Positions 1 to 11,193 of a stretch of 64,000 nucleotides of DNA are shown piece after piece (the first letter of the stretch is position 1; each line of letters begins with the position of its first letter). The position numbers and the translations under genes are program-made. Below the pieces are notes generated by a model. The model made no database searches. It saw only the letters and a list, made by a program, of their open reading frames with translations, and was not told the origin of the DNA. This DNA comes from Xenopus tropicalis (Eukaryota; Chordata; Amphibia; Anura; Pipidae): positions 83,054,904 through 83,118,903 of the forward strand of contig NC_030678.2 in assembly GCF_000004195.4 (NCBI RefSeq). Direction: 5' to 3'.

Positions 1-784
1 GCTTTTTAGGAACTGGCCTAATAACTAAAAACAGTTACATAGGAATTCAGTGGCTACAAACAAATCTCTGTACTTTGTTGTAGAAACTAGGACCTCCAGA
101 GAAGATACTGCACACTGCATAAATGCATTCATGTAAAGAAAAATGTGGTGACATTTGTTCAAAGATGCCAGAAATTCTGAAGCAAAACAGATTGCTTTTT
201 GCCACTGTACACCATTATCTCATTGCAACAAAGTTCAACAGTTAATAGCATTAGCTGGAATATTATTGACTCATATATAAGATTCCCAATATATCAGAGA
301 CTATCAAATAATCAGAAACGACCAAACGTATCATACAATGGGGCAACAATGAAAATATTTACTTTAACATACAATAGACCAGATTTAGTTTGATGAGAAA
401 ATCTTATCTGCTAATACAGTTCAGTCAGTCAATTCAATGAGAAAAACTTAGCTCACTGTTTATCCCAAGAAACCTCTATTGAAAAAAACTGGAATAGAAT
501 TAAGAGAAATGTTTTTATTTTTTCTTGAACTGAATCTCACCTGTAAACAATAAAACACTGTTTTCTCATTGATTTGCATTTGGCCCAATGGGTGTTCCTG
601 AGAGCAAGTAAAATTTTTTGAAAAGTGTCTGGTTTCAATGTTTGAGCTTATATTACTTACCTTAGTACACTGGTACTGACTAGGGTGTAAGTAAAAGTTT
701 CTGGGCCCACAGCAAAACCTTGTTTAGGCCCAGTATGGCCTGAGCAACATTTCACACAAAACAGGACACTGGACAGGTACACAA
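1..784. other. AT-rich non-coding DNA
   Basis: No coding exon, RNA gene or clear repeat boundary is recognisable. Short open frames here have no family resemblance and no splice context. Confidence 0.5.
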
Positions 785-1010
785 TTAGGGGCATATTTAT
801 TATGCTGTGTAAAAAACAGTGAGACAATTCACCACACAATACCAGGTTTCGCTGTGTAAAAAAACGCATTTTTCTTCTGCTGGAACTTATGTAAAATAAC
901 AGCGTAAAATTTGGTGTTCGAACACCGATCTTCTCAATTTATTTTACACAGCTTTTTATGCTGTTTTTTCTGCAAATTCATTTTACACAGCATAATAAAT
1001 ATGCCCCTTA
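785..1010. mobile_element. MITE with 27-bp perfect inverted termini and TTA duplication (PIF/Harbinger-like)
   Basis: The element body is 788-1007 (220 bp). Its left terminus GGGGCATATTTATTATGC, running on through TGTGTAAAA, is repeated exactly inverted at the right end. It is flanked by TTA on both sides (785-787 and 1008-1010). A 3-bp TTA duplication with GGGGC termini fits PIF/Harbinger-type non-autonomous elements; the superfamily is inferred from the duplication alone. The interior has a small palindrome around 914-928 and no coding capacity. Confidence 0.75.
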
Positions 1011-3049
1011 ATGCATCTAAACTACCAAACTAGTTGCACTGACAAGTAATGCCAAGGTCTCCACAAGAAAATGTAGGGACATTATTATATGTATATATAA
1101 ACATTCAAAAGGGAGATTGATCATTACACATTCTCTGGTGCCCTCTTATATTATCAAATACTATTGACAAGGGGACTCCTCAATTGCCCTGTGCTTTCAA
1201 CCTTCCCTCTGAACTCCATTGTTACACACCTTAATGAAACACCAGGAGCCAGAAATGGGTAGTATTTATTCACATTTTATCAAATAAATAGGACCTTGCC
1301 AGCCTCACCCCAAGGCAATATTCAAAGCCAGAATTCCATAAGAGATCGCTACTATGCTCTGCTGTTCCTTGAGATCAGCACTATGTCATTATATCCACCA
1401 CCGAGTATTAGGCTGCCTCTACCTATACAGAGGATGGCCTCAAACTCTCCTACCAACAGGGTTGCATCTCCCTCCATGAGAGAAGTTCAGCAGCCCTGCT
1501 GCCAGTCCTGAATCTGCAGTGTCTTGAAAATCCAAACAGGCTGTCACCTAGCACAAGCAGTAGTAGCGTCTGTATCAATCAACCCACCGTGCAGTAACCT
1601 CCTTTCTCCTTCTTCTAAAATTTCTTGTGCAGTACTCTGGCAAGGTCCTACTGCAGCTGTGACAAATAAAACTTAAGATACATTACCATATGTTTTGATC
1701 CAGAGCAAGACAAAAAACCCAGCCTGAAGCCTGTGCCAATTATGCCTCAAGAGGGAAAAAAAATTCCTTCCTGACCCCCATGGCGATCGGACACATTCCC
1801 TGGATCAAGGATTTGACTTTCATTTAACATAAAACATACCATGCAGACTCTCACATTTATACTGTATAACATTAAGGAAACCACAATATAACTGCACACA
1901 GGAAATCATCCACATTCTGTAATTAACAGACAATATGAGAGCATAAAGAAGAGAATCTCCTGGCAGTTTACAAAATATGCAAAAAAGAGGGGAAGGTGGG
2001 TGGGATGTTTCTACCTGCTCAGAAGATAGGAAGTGAACTGCTTCTCTTGTAACATCATATCCCTATCCTTCTCTGCCCCCAGCCCAACTTTCCCCCTGGG
2101 TGCTTCTCACCCAAACACAGCTACATCTGATTCTGCCAATCTGTAAACATAAACCAGTGTAATCTGGCTGTTGGTCATTCAGATCCCTTGTCATGCAGCC
2201 CCTGTGATTATAACTCCAGGGCTTTCTTGGAAGGGCGTACATTTTCAAAAAGAGGGTTCTTTGGTTATAAAGTTATGATAATAAGATTGCAAAGACACCA
2301 TACCTCATCAAGGTAAACCCGATATCATGGTGCTAGTTTCATAGACTGATTCTCACCAGCTCCACCTTCTATGGGGAATAGAACTCTAAGACCAACACCC
2401 ATATTTAATAGCATAAGACGAACATTAAAGGGACAGGTGCTACAACCATAGGCAAATTTGTCCATTTTTCCATCAGAATAACTCTGCTAAAGTACAAACA
2501 CTTTAGAGGGTTATGGGAGCACTCCAAGGCTGAAATTGAAATATAAGTAAAGTACAAGGGAAGTAGAACTAATCTGGACAATTTTGCTACAAACATACAA
2601 AAGAGAGACCCCCATATCAATGCACATTCCCTGGTACCCTGCTTTATTAGTAATTTAGTGTCTCTGCAAGTGCATATATTTTCAAAAACAGTGGTTGCCA
2701 AGTTTAGTTTAACAATAACCAGCTTATAGAGGAATAAAAAGAGCAGGATATAGTGTAAGTAACCTAGTGTATCCTTAACATGCTGTGTACGCTCTAACAA
2801 GCTAACAGAAATGGAAACCAAGAGTAGAACCCTGTGAGTGACAGGTGGCGATATAATAAATGCACTAACGAATACACATATTGGGAATATCTATTTTATT
2901 ACAAAATAATTAGAATTCATTATAGTCTATTTGCATGTGCATTTTCCTTTTTTCCATAAATCTGCTATAAAGGGCAGCCATAACAGGAACGCCAAGCACA
3001 CATCAAAAAGGTATTTTAAACAGATTATGTTTCAGAAGCAATACCATTA
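1011..3049. other. non-coding interval
   Basis: Unique AT-rich sequence. The longest open frame (2405-2821, minus) encodes hydrophobic, low-complexity residues with no recognisable family and no exon-like boundaries, so it was not called as a gene. Confidence 0.4.
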
Positions 3050-3800
3050 AATTTTATAGTCTAAAATTAAAATTAATTAATAGCCGTGAGCTATATATAA
3101 CAACACTGGCAAGTTTCAAGTGTTGTATCTTAATTTAGTGTGGGTTCTTTAGCACTAGGGTTTGAAAGTCTTGTACAAAGAGTTTTTACAGAATTCCTTA
3201 TGCATGTAAATTTGAACATAGGAGCCAGCAAACTGTCTGACAGGTTAAATTGTTCTCTTGACAATGATTAATGGTTTGAGATATTTGATTTGCAAATGGT
3301 TGTCTTCTTAGTTCGGAAAATGTTGGCATGTATCTTCCACTATAAACAAAGGTTAGTTTTAATTCAGCTGAAAAGCCCCAAGTTAAATATCCCTGGTTAA
3401 ACAGTTATTGAAGTAACTTCCTCTCTTTAACTGCTGCCCTGTATGGTGTAAACAAACAAGTAGTTAGTCTTTGAATTATGCCTCTTTTCATCTTGCAATT
3501 TGAAAGGCCAAGGAAGTTGCAGACCCAGGCATATATGATTATGGGAGGCTACATTTTTATTGTTTCTTTTTATTGCTGATCTTCTATAGAGGCCCTCTCC
3601 TAATTAACTTTCATTCTTACTTCAACATCAGTGCCTGGTTTCTAAGATAATTGGGATTCTAGCAACCAAATTTTTAGACGAAAGAGCTCCAAATAAAAGC
3701 TAAGAATTTTTCAAACCATTACAACTAGAAAAATGAAGACCTTTTGTACATTTTGTTAGAATGTCGCTATCTATATCATGCTAATCATGATGTCATAACT
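3050..3800. promoter_or_regulatory. candidate conserved non-coding region
   Basis: Unique, complex sequence without repeat signatures. It holds ATTTGCAAAT-like (POU/octamer) and TTGACAATGATTAATGG (SOX/homeodomain-like) clusters around 3258-3300. This is a hypothesis from texture only; nothing here proves regulatory function. Confidence 0.2.
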
Positions 3801-3868
3801 TTAGGTGAGTTACCCCATTAAAATCTTGCTAGGGGTGTATTTTAAAATACAATATTTGCCTTAGATTT

Positions 3869-4060
3869 AGGGGCATATTTATCAAAATGTGAGTTTAGTT
3901 TCACGCTGCCTCTTCTAATCTAGAAACAATGCAAATAATGCAGCTTCACCATCCATCAATAATATCATGTCTGTGTTTCTCAGTCAATGGTGAGAAAAAT
4001 CTTGTTGTTCATAATGTAATCAGTCCATAGATAGTCCATAGATTTTGATGGTACCATTTT
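3869..4060. repeat. fragment of a GGGGCATATTTATCA-type MITE
   Basis: Begins AGGGGCATATTTATCAAAA followed by TGTGAGTTTAGTTTCAC. The same motif recurs at 52056-52150. Only one terminus is clear, so the right boundary is approximate. Confidence 0.45.
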
Positions 4061-5040
4061 TTTTATCCTGGCTTTGCTTAACTTCTAGGGTATTTCATAC
4101 AAAAGAAAACTTGACTTAAATGGGCAGGGGCATTGGTCGCCATTCTCTCTTCTGTAGACAAGTAGTTTTTATATACAAGAAGGACCTCATGATTAATTTG
4201 CTCATATCTCATTTTGTCTCTCTGTGTGTGATTATTTCTAGCCATCAGATAAATATTATACCCTCTGTATTACATGCAGATGCACACAAATTACCTCAAA
4301 ACCATCCCTCTGCACAACATATCTGGTAAAGAATGGCTCTGGTTAAGATCAAGGGTTAGAAGCTATCTTGGGATATGCTGTGATATGGATCAGTTCCAAG
4401 AGAAGATGTATGTTAAAGGAAGATCAATAATTAATCAAAAAATTCAGAAGCACAGCAGATCAGCCCGAGAAGATGCCAGGGGATACAGTATTTAATTAAT
4501 GGAATGAAAGGCCATGAGCATTAACATTAGGGATGGAGGATAAATGAAGTACATATTTTAAACTTTCACAGTGTTGTTATGCAAACTTGAGGTACCCAGT
4601 GATTGCAAACAGTTAAAAGAAAATGACTCTAGAACCAGAGTAGGACACAAGGTCTCTACTATTCTGTACATTCCCACCATCCCTTGCTTAAATATTTGGA
4701 AAGCAAACACATCATCTGCATATGCTTGCAGGCCAAGGCCACTCTACAGACAGCCATGTCTATTCAGAAACTGGCATTCACTTTTGCAGCAAAGACTTCA
4801 AACATGTTTACCTAAAAGGAAATTGGGGCAAACACTGCAGGAATTAAGATTTTGTCTATGGGGAAAGTTCAGTATCAAAGGTTAGGCTACTCCTTTCTTA
4901 AAGTGCCAAACTTAATGAATACAGTTACATATCCATGTACATCAACATGCTTGACATATTTTGAGATTTCATCAAGGAACCATGCATTGAAAATATAATT
5001 TTTAAAGAATTTCAATATAGATTAAGCACAACAGAACTGT
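4061..5040. other. non-coding interval
   Basis: No supported gene or repeat. Open frames at 4274-4495 and 4571-4885 lack any recognisable family. Confidence 0.4.
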
Positions 5041-5240
5041 TATTATTCTGTAGTTGTATAGTGCTGACACATTTACACAGTGCATTTTAGAAATTGTTTA
5101 TCCTTCACAGTAAGTGCCTCAGTGGAGCTTGCAATCTAAATTCCATATCATACACAACATACTAGGATACATTTTATAAAGAGCCAATTAACCTGCCTAT
5201 GTTTCTGTAGTAAAGAGGACCCCACACAGACACATAGAAA
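5041..5240 (-). repeat. old L2/SINE-like dispersed repeat fragment
   Basis: Contains the degenerate run 'cagtggagcttgcaatctaa' and, downstream, 'gagccaattaacctgcctat', then 'accccacacagacacat'. I recognise these as parts of a widespread vertebrate L2/V-SINE-like repeat, here reverse-oriented and decayed. Related fragments lie at 16134-16260 and 53225-53330. Confidence 0.45.
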
Positions 5241-5303
5241 AAAACATATTAAGAAAATAGATATAGAATTATAAGGGAAGTGAAATAAAATGATTATGCT
5301 TTA

Positions 5304-5430
5304 GATCTGGTTTTTTATGGATATGGGGTATTTCCAAAATGTGGATGTCCATACATTAAGGATACTAAAACATTTAAACATTAAATAAACCCAATACAAT
5401 TGTTTTGCCACCAATATGGATTTATGTAGA
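5304..5430. repeat. fragment of the TA-flanked 'CAGGTAT' MITE family
   Basis: Shares 'attaaataaacccaataca' and 'attgttttgccaccaata' with the interior of the full copies at 16854-17182 and 19227-19554. Termini are degraded. Confidence 0.45.
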
Positions 5431-5463
5431 TTAGTTACTAGGGATGAACCGAATCACGGATTC

Positions 5464-6036
5464 GGTTAGGGCAGGGGTCTGGAACCTTTTTGGCTGAGAG
5501 AGCCATAAGAGCCACTACATATTTTAAAATGTAATTTCGTGAGAGCCATACACGGATGCTGCGGGGCAAGGTAGGGTGGGTCCCAAGGATGCCGGATGTG
5601 ATGCAGAGGAGGGCGTGGCCTGCGCTTGGCGGATAGAAGACGTGTTCTAAGTCTTAGAACACGTCTTCTATCCGCCGAGCACAGGGGCAAGGTAGGGTGG
5701 GTGCCAAGGATGGCGGATGCGATACTGAGGAGGGCGTGGCCTGCGCTCAGCTGATAGAAGACGTGTTCTAAGGCTTAGAACACGTCTTCTATCAGCTGAG
5801 CGCAGGGGTAAGGTAGGGTGGGTGCCAAGTATGCCGGATGTGGATGCGACACGGAGGATGGCGTGGCCTGCACTCAGCGAATAGAAGAAGACGTGTTCTA
5901 AGGCTTCTATCTGCCGAGTGAAGGCCACGCCCGCCATTATTTTTTTTTATTAAAGATTTGTCAGTGAGCCAGATGCAGCCATCAAAAGAGCCACATTTGG
6001 CTCCCGAGCCATAGGTTCCCTACCCCTGGGTTAGGG
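5464..6036. mobile_element. non-autonomous hAT-like element with 8-bp duplication
   Basis: Element body 5472-6028. The termini are CAGGGGTCTGGAACC on the left and, inverted, CAGGGGTAGGGAACC on the right. The 8-bp duplication GGTTAGGG lies at 5464-5471 and 6029-6036, diagnostic of hAT-type integration. Subterminal 'agagccataagagcc' and 'aaagagccacatttggctc' repeats resemble vertebrate hAT subterminal motifs. No transposase is encoded; short minus-strand open frames (5466-5937) are products of the internal tandem repeat. Confidence 0.8.
5549..5925. repeat. internal tandem repeat of palindromic units, about 122-126 bp each
   Basis: Three degenerate copies starting near 5549, 5680 and 5802, each with 'ggggcaaggtagggtgggt' and 'gcgtggcctgc'. 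Copies 1 and 2 end in a palindrome of more than 40 bp whose core is gtgttctaag/cttagaacac. In the third copy the palindrome is collapsed. Lies wholly inside the hAT-like element. Confidence 0.75.
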
Positions 6037-6237
6037 ATTTGGGCTAAATCCAGTCTTTTTTGAAGGATTCGGCTTCGGCCGAATCCACGGTCCTGGGTGA
6101 ACAGAATCTGAATCCTAATTAGCTTATGCTAATTAGCATGCAGAAGGTTTAAATGGTAGGGGGGAAATTTTTTTCCCACGTGCATATGCTAATTAGGATT
6201 CGGATTTGGGTCTGGATTCGGCAGAATCCGTCTATGG

Positions 6238-6766
6238 GGATCACCCCAACAAAGACGAAGTAGGACATGAAGCACTCCGGACTGCCAGGGTCTGCTAAAA
6301 CATGGTCTTTATTTCTTCACTTTAAAAACAAGCGTGTGCCTGACGCGTTTCGTGCGTTAGTGCACTTAATCACAATAATTGATTAAGTGCACTAACGCAC
6401 GAACCGCGTCAGGCACACGCTTGTTTTTAAAGTGAAGAAATAAAGACCATGTTTTAGCAGACCCTGGCAGTCCGGAGTGCTTCATGTCCTACTTCGTCTT
6501 TAATGATATATGCCCTTCAGCTACGGGTTCGGGGCCTTGAGCACCTGGACCACTACTGGATATTGGTGAGCACACTCCTTTCCCTGCTTTAACGAAAATT
6601 GAATGAGAAATATTGACCTTCTGATTTTGAGCGTCAGGCTCGGGGTTTCTGACACCCGAGCCTCCACTATAGACTAGGTATTTGTCCTGCTTATTTATCA
6701 TTTCCTTAGCCGGGAGGAGTTTTGCCCTTGGGGCATTCTCTTCTCGTTTCTTGGATCACCCCAACA
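6238..6766. mobile_element. retroelement-like insertion with 14-bp target duplication; possible Penelope-like remnant
   Basis: The direct repeat GGATCACCCCAACA occurs at 6238-6251 and again ending about 6766, framing an insert made of a 251-bp palindrome (6251-6501) followed by about 250 bp of unique sequence. A duplication this long fits target-primed reverse transcription rather than DNA transposition. The palindrome centre carries a hammerhead-like core (next entry). Open frame 6489-6701 (minus) has no recognised family. Confidence 0.55.
6251..6501. repeat. 251-bp near-perfect palindrome with hammerhead-ribozyme-like core
   Basis: Arms of about 124 bp run from AAAGACGAAGTAGGACATG to its inverse at 6483-6501, with a loop of a few bases near 6376. 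Near the centre each arm reads GTGATTA-AGTGC-ACTAAC-GCAC-GAAA-CGCGTC in the outward sense. This resembles CUGANGA / stem II / GAAA / stem III of a hammerhead. The minus-strand (left-arm) copy keeps GAAA; the plus-strand copy has GAAC. Function is not shown. Confidence 0.6.
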
Positions 6767-8625
6767 CCCTAGAGGAGCAGTCCTAGCAATCTCTTCAGTT
6801 GGGACAATCATGTCTGTATCATGTCTGTATCATTTTTTGCTCTGTGCAGGGAATGAAAAGACCTAAAAACAAGTGGGACCAATTATTAGCTGAATTTGTT
6901 TGTGGTGGTAGTGTATGTTTTATTCATTTAGGTTTTATGTTTGTTCTCAGTTTACAAAAAAACAAAACTGGCTTGTTTTTTTTTACTGTCAAGCCCCTAG
7001 GACAGCTAGACAGTGTCACTATACACAAGAGCAGGGCAGATGTAATGAGTTGTTTATATTGTACACAGATAAATTACTTCATCAACTGACCAGATCTTCC
7101 ACACAGCCTGCTTGATCTAATGGACTTTAACCAAGGAAATCATTAGCTTGGCTTTAAAGTAAGTAATGGCTAAATTTACCATCCACAAGGTCAAAAGAGT
7201 TTGTAAGACCTTTATAGAAGAAAGGAATATAATTTTACTTTTCATTTCCATTTATTAAATTCTGCCACCCATGTCTGTCATCTTATCCTGTCAGGTCTCA
7301 GACCTCATTGTATCACCTCCTTCATTTCTCTTGTTTGTAACCACTCACCTTAATATCTATTACTTTTTTTTTTTTTGCTAAATTATAGTTATTTTTTATA
7401 TGGCTGTAATAAGAGAGACTTAGCATCAACAAAACCTTTCCCCTTTCTCCTTGCCCCTGGCTATTATATTATGCTTTCATTTGTAATCTGACTGAATACA
7501 AATAAGAGATTCATTTAAAAACAAAACAGCAGGTACAAAGGAAAAAAGTATCAGGGATGGTTCCATTATCTCTGTAATAAAGGAAATTTCTCCAAAAGTC
7601 CCAAGCCATATGAAAGCAAATTAAAATACTTTGCTGTTTCCTTTCAACGGGGGCATTTAAGCACAAAACACAAACTACTCATAAATGATACAAACTACCC
7701 ATAAATGACTCACCTTCTTTTGCTTTTAAGGCTTGTGTATCTTTCCTCCCAAAACACAAATCAGTGGGTCTGTAAAAATTACTTATAATAATGCAGTATA
7801 ATTTACATCAGTTTCAGAGCTGACCCTGGAATGCAATTAAGTTTGTTTACCTTCTCACTAAATTAGTTATATTGGACCTTCATAGCTCACCCATTGCCTA
7901 GCGGGGTTTACATTATTGTTTGAATGATCATGTTCCAAACCTCACATATTTTGATTTGAGTCCTTGGAATTACTGACCCTGCCCCAGGTATGCAGTTCTC
8001 TGCAACATCAGGGAGATAGCAGCCCCACGAAAATACTAATCTGTACATGCCCTCCCATGTCACTTTTGAGAGGTTATTGTCCTGCTTGAGTCACCCACTA
8101 CTAGGAGAGTACTTTGGCCTATCAGCAATGCTACTTTCAGTTTCCTGCCTTTCCTCCGATGCCAATACGGATCCCTGGGTCACATGGATGCAAGTATTGA
8201 TGTTCCAAACAAAATCTTGTGCACACTGGTGCACTTACATGTTTTGAAGCAGCACCTCTAAGTCACACTGCTATTGAACAGACATCATCCTGGGGTGTCT
8301 CTACTTCATATCCTTGACTGGTTTGGTTTTTTGACTGCTCTTCTCATATACACTTTGTTACTGTGCTTGATTCTACTGCTTCACAGTTTTTAACTCTGAA
8401 TTAATTTTCATTTATAGTTCCTGCTGCCTACCATGCATTAAGCTACAAAGAAATGACGTCCCCTTTAAGCAAAACAGTGATTGTTTGGCCATATATTGCA
8501 ATTTACTTCAAGCTGGCCAACTACATCAAAGTCATCCCTTCTGGCCAGTCCTACACTGACTTATGAGATTCATTAAGAATTCTACTGCTTCAATATCCAT
8601 TTAACAATGTATATTTAATAGTGTT
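6767..8625. other. non-coding interval
   Basis: No gene or bounded repeat recognised. Contains a poly-T run at about 7364-7376 and AT-rich unique sequence. Confidence 0.4.
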
Positions 8626-8830
8626 GCTTAAAGGGGAGGGCATTTCTTGGTAGCTCAATGCACATAATGTCTTCATGTCCTATATATATTGATAATGGGT
8701 GAGTGCAGAGGATTTCTTGTTGTTTGTATATATTTTGTGGTCACAACCTCATTGCACCCCTGCCTAATGTTTTGGCAGGGGTGCAATGAGGAGTTGTGCT
8801 CAAAATGTAGTGTTTGAGCACAACTCTGGG
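8626..8830. repeat. dispersed repeat ending in two adjacent hairpins
   Basis: Ends with two consecutive perfect stem-loops. The first (about 8748-8792) has arms 'cctcattgcacccctgcc' and its inverse. The second (about 8791-8828) has arms 'gagttgtgctcaaa' and 'tttgagcacaactc'. The structure suggests the end of a foldback mobile element; the left boundary is uncertain. Confidence 0.45.
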
Positions 8831-10939
8831 CCAAGAGGATTGGCCTACATACAATATGTGCTCTAGCAGTATAACAAAGTCCTTGTTGGTTGGTGCTAGA
8901 TTATGTGGCTCCCATGAAGAGAAATTGAGACAAAGTTTCGTCATGTCTAGAATGCAGCATCATTTAAAACATCAGCGCTGCTCTGCTCTCACATCCCTCT
9001 GCTCATGGCTCATTTCTGTTGCATAGCAAGTGGCTGTAATAGGCAGTCATGGAAACTATGTATCTTCATAGCCCAAAACTTAAATAAATAAATGATTTTG
9101 CCTAACATCACATGATCATTATTTATCTATTTATTTTGCCTTTGGTACCCCTGAATACATTATTTATAGCCATAAGAATTCACAAGGAATGGCAATATGG
9201 AGAGACAAAGAATACATTTAAATGGAAAAGAAGTCTCAGAAGAGATATGAGACATCAGCAGTTAAATACAGGGGTAGGAGGCAATACAGTAGCTGTTCTT
9301 CCACAAGCTATTTGTTATATGGATCTGTAATATGAAGAGAGAGAATGCATTTTAGAGTGTGCATTTATGTAGAGTGATAAATGGATGCCTCTGATACAAA
9401 ATTGTTTTTTTTCTCTTAACTAGAAAAATTAGCTTGAAAACTGACAGAAATAAAAGTTTTTCCTTTGACTGTGACACTAGAGGACAAGGTAGTTAATCAG
9501 TGGCTCTGTGTGATGTTAAAAGAGTCTGCGGGATGCTCATGCTGCACGGCCCTAAATCAATGTGTCTTCATTTCTGCAGCCTGGGAAAAATAAACCAGCT
9601 GCCAGAGCTTCGGGGTAAAGGAGAAGAGATTCAGCTTCTGCTGAGAACTCACTGCAGGGATCCTGGGATATGTCTCGTCTTGCTCCTCTGTGGGCTAGAA
9701 CTTTGAAAAACAAATAGATTTCAACCAACTGGCAACCAGATAGAGGCTGTGGGGGGTTACCGCTAAAACCCCATAATTGCAGGGCTGGTCTCTTTCTCTA
9801 AACAGAAGCTTGAGAAGGAGAGTAATTTCCTAAGAGATAACATGGATCAGTGTATTTTTCTGTTGTCCAGAAAAGTTAGGCAAACGAATGAAAGGAACCG
9901 TATTTTAGGAAATATCTGGATTTGCAGATCAGGATTTAAAGAATGTATGAAATCAACTACAAGTGTCAGTATTCCATATTGGCCAGAGGCTGTTTAGCAA
10001 TGCTAGGAGGTTTAGTTCAATAACATAATTATGCATAGGTTTTCCGTTTGTGGCTGATTGCCTTTTTTTCCTCTTCTTTGTTTCACAGTTTGCTCTCTGC
10101 CTCAGAAAACAATTTGAATAGATGTTTAATGGACTACATTTTACTTCATGTTTTCAGACCTATTTTTATATTGTAAAGGTGCAGCATGGAACGTAAGAAT
10201 ACAGTAAAGGGATACACAAACTCTTGTTCTTCTCTGTAGGGTGCAGTACTTCTCTGTAATTGCAAAAAAACACAATGGGCATGCTATAGTTCAGATGCTG
10301 AGGAATATTAGTGAGGTAAAATCCAGAAGTAATGAAAATGGTTCTTTGCTAGGCTTAAAAAGAGCAAACTATAAATATGGGTTGGTTTATTACTAGTAAA
10401 CAACAAGAACAATTGAAATCACAATAAATAGGTGTTTGTACAGGGGACTTGGATGGTAAAATACTACACAAATGTAACTGTTATAATAAATACATGATTA
10501 TATACCACGCAAATGGTAACAGTAATAATAAATGCATGGTACAATATACACAATACTTTGTGAGAAAACATACCTCTAAAGAAGTAATGCATACTAATGG
10601 AACTACAAGGTAAGATCTACTAAGGGGGGGCAAGATGCCATTGGTGTACCACTCTTTACTTAATACACTTACCCATTTGTCCATATTAAAGCTAGAAAAT
10701 TCAGATGTTATAAGAAATAACATGACTGAATAGAACATCAAAAGATCATAAATAAAGTTCCTTTCAGAATACATGTTACTTTTAACTAGACATTCAGTTC
10801 TTTACATGTAAGAAAGTACAATAGAATAGTGGTCTCTACACTAATGATCTCTCTCTATCCCCGTGCAGGTCTAAAATGGTGGACAGGAAATGGGGGCACA
10901 GCATAGTTCTGCAGCTTCAGAATTCAAAATGGCCCTGAG
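8831..10939. other. non-coding interval with one candidate conserved stretch
   Basis: No exon or bounded repeat. The stretch 9480-9720 is GC-richer and complex ('ctgcagcctgggaaaaataa', 'cagctgccagagcttcgggg') and could be conserved non-coding DNA. The remainder is AT-rich. Confidence 0.3.
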
Positions 10940-11193
10940 CAGTGATGAGCGTAATTTTTCGCCAGGCATGGATTTGTGGGGAATGTCTGGGTTTCGCCAT
11001 TGGCGGATTATTTCATGGAACAGGCCAAAAATTTTCTGTGGAAAAATTTGCAGAGCAACAAAAAAAAATGACACATGTCAAAAAAATTGTGTTTGACACA
11101 TAACCATTTTTTTGGCAAATGTCATCATTTCAAAGTTTTGCTAAATAATCATTGTAGTGAAGAGGGACAGATTTGTTCATTACTAGGCCTGAG
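10932..11193. mobile_element. hAT-like MITE (TAGTGATGAGC family), copy 1
   Basis: Body 10940-11185. Left terminus CAGTGATGAGCG; right terminus, inverted, TAGTAATGAAC. Flanked by an 8-bp near-duplication GCCCTGAG/GGCCTGAG. The interior 'ttcgccaggcatggat' and 'tttcgccattggcggatt' is shared with copy 2 at 12342-12488. Short open frames on both strands here are repeat artefacts. Confidence 0.7.

Larger units (their letters stand above)
5440..6236. mobile_element. decayed GGATTCGG-type MITE hosting a hAT-like insertion
   Basis: Left part has AGGGATGAACCGAATCAC and GGATTCGG; right part (6037-6236) has a set of TTCGGC/GCCGAATCC palindromes and AT-rich 'gctaattag' inverted repeats. The two parts are separated by the hAT-like element at 5472-6028. 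Related debris lies at 13795-13850. The outer right boundary is approximate because another insertion abuts it. Confidence 0.5.

Noticed and set aside
900..935. 'ggtgttcgaacaccgatc', resembling a tRNA T-arm
   Set aside because: It is the central palindrome of the MITE at 788-1007; no acceptor stem or anticodon arm around it.
2405..2821. 138-aa minus-strand open frame
   Set aside because: Hydrophobic, low-complexity translation with no family resemblance, no splice context and no promoter-like context.
5549..5925. Regularly spaced repeats that could suggest a CRISPR array
   Set aside because: Units are contiguous tandem palindromes within a hAT-like element in eukaryotic DNA; no spacers.
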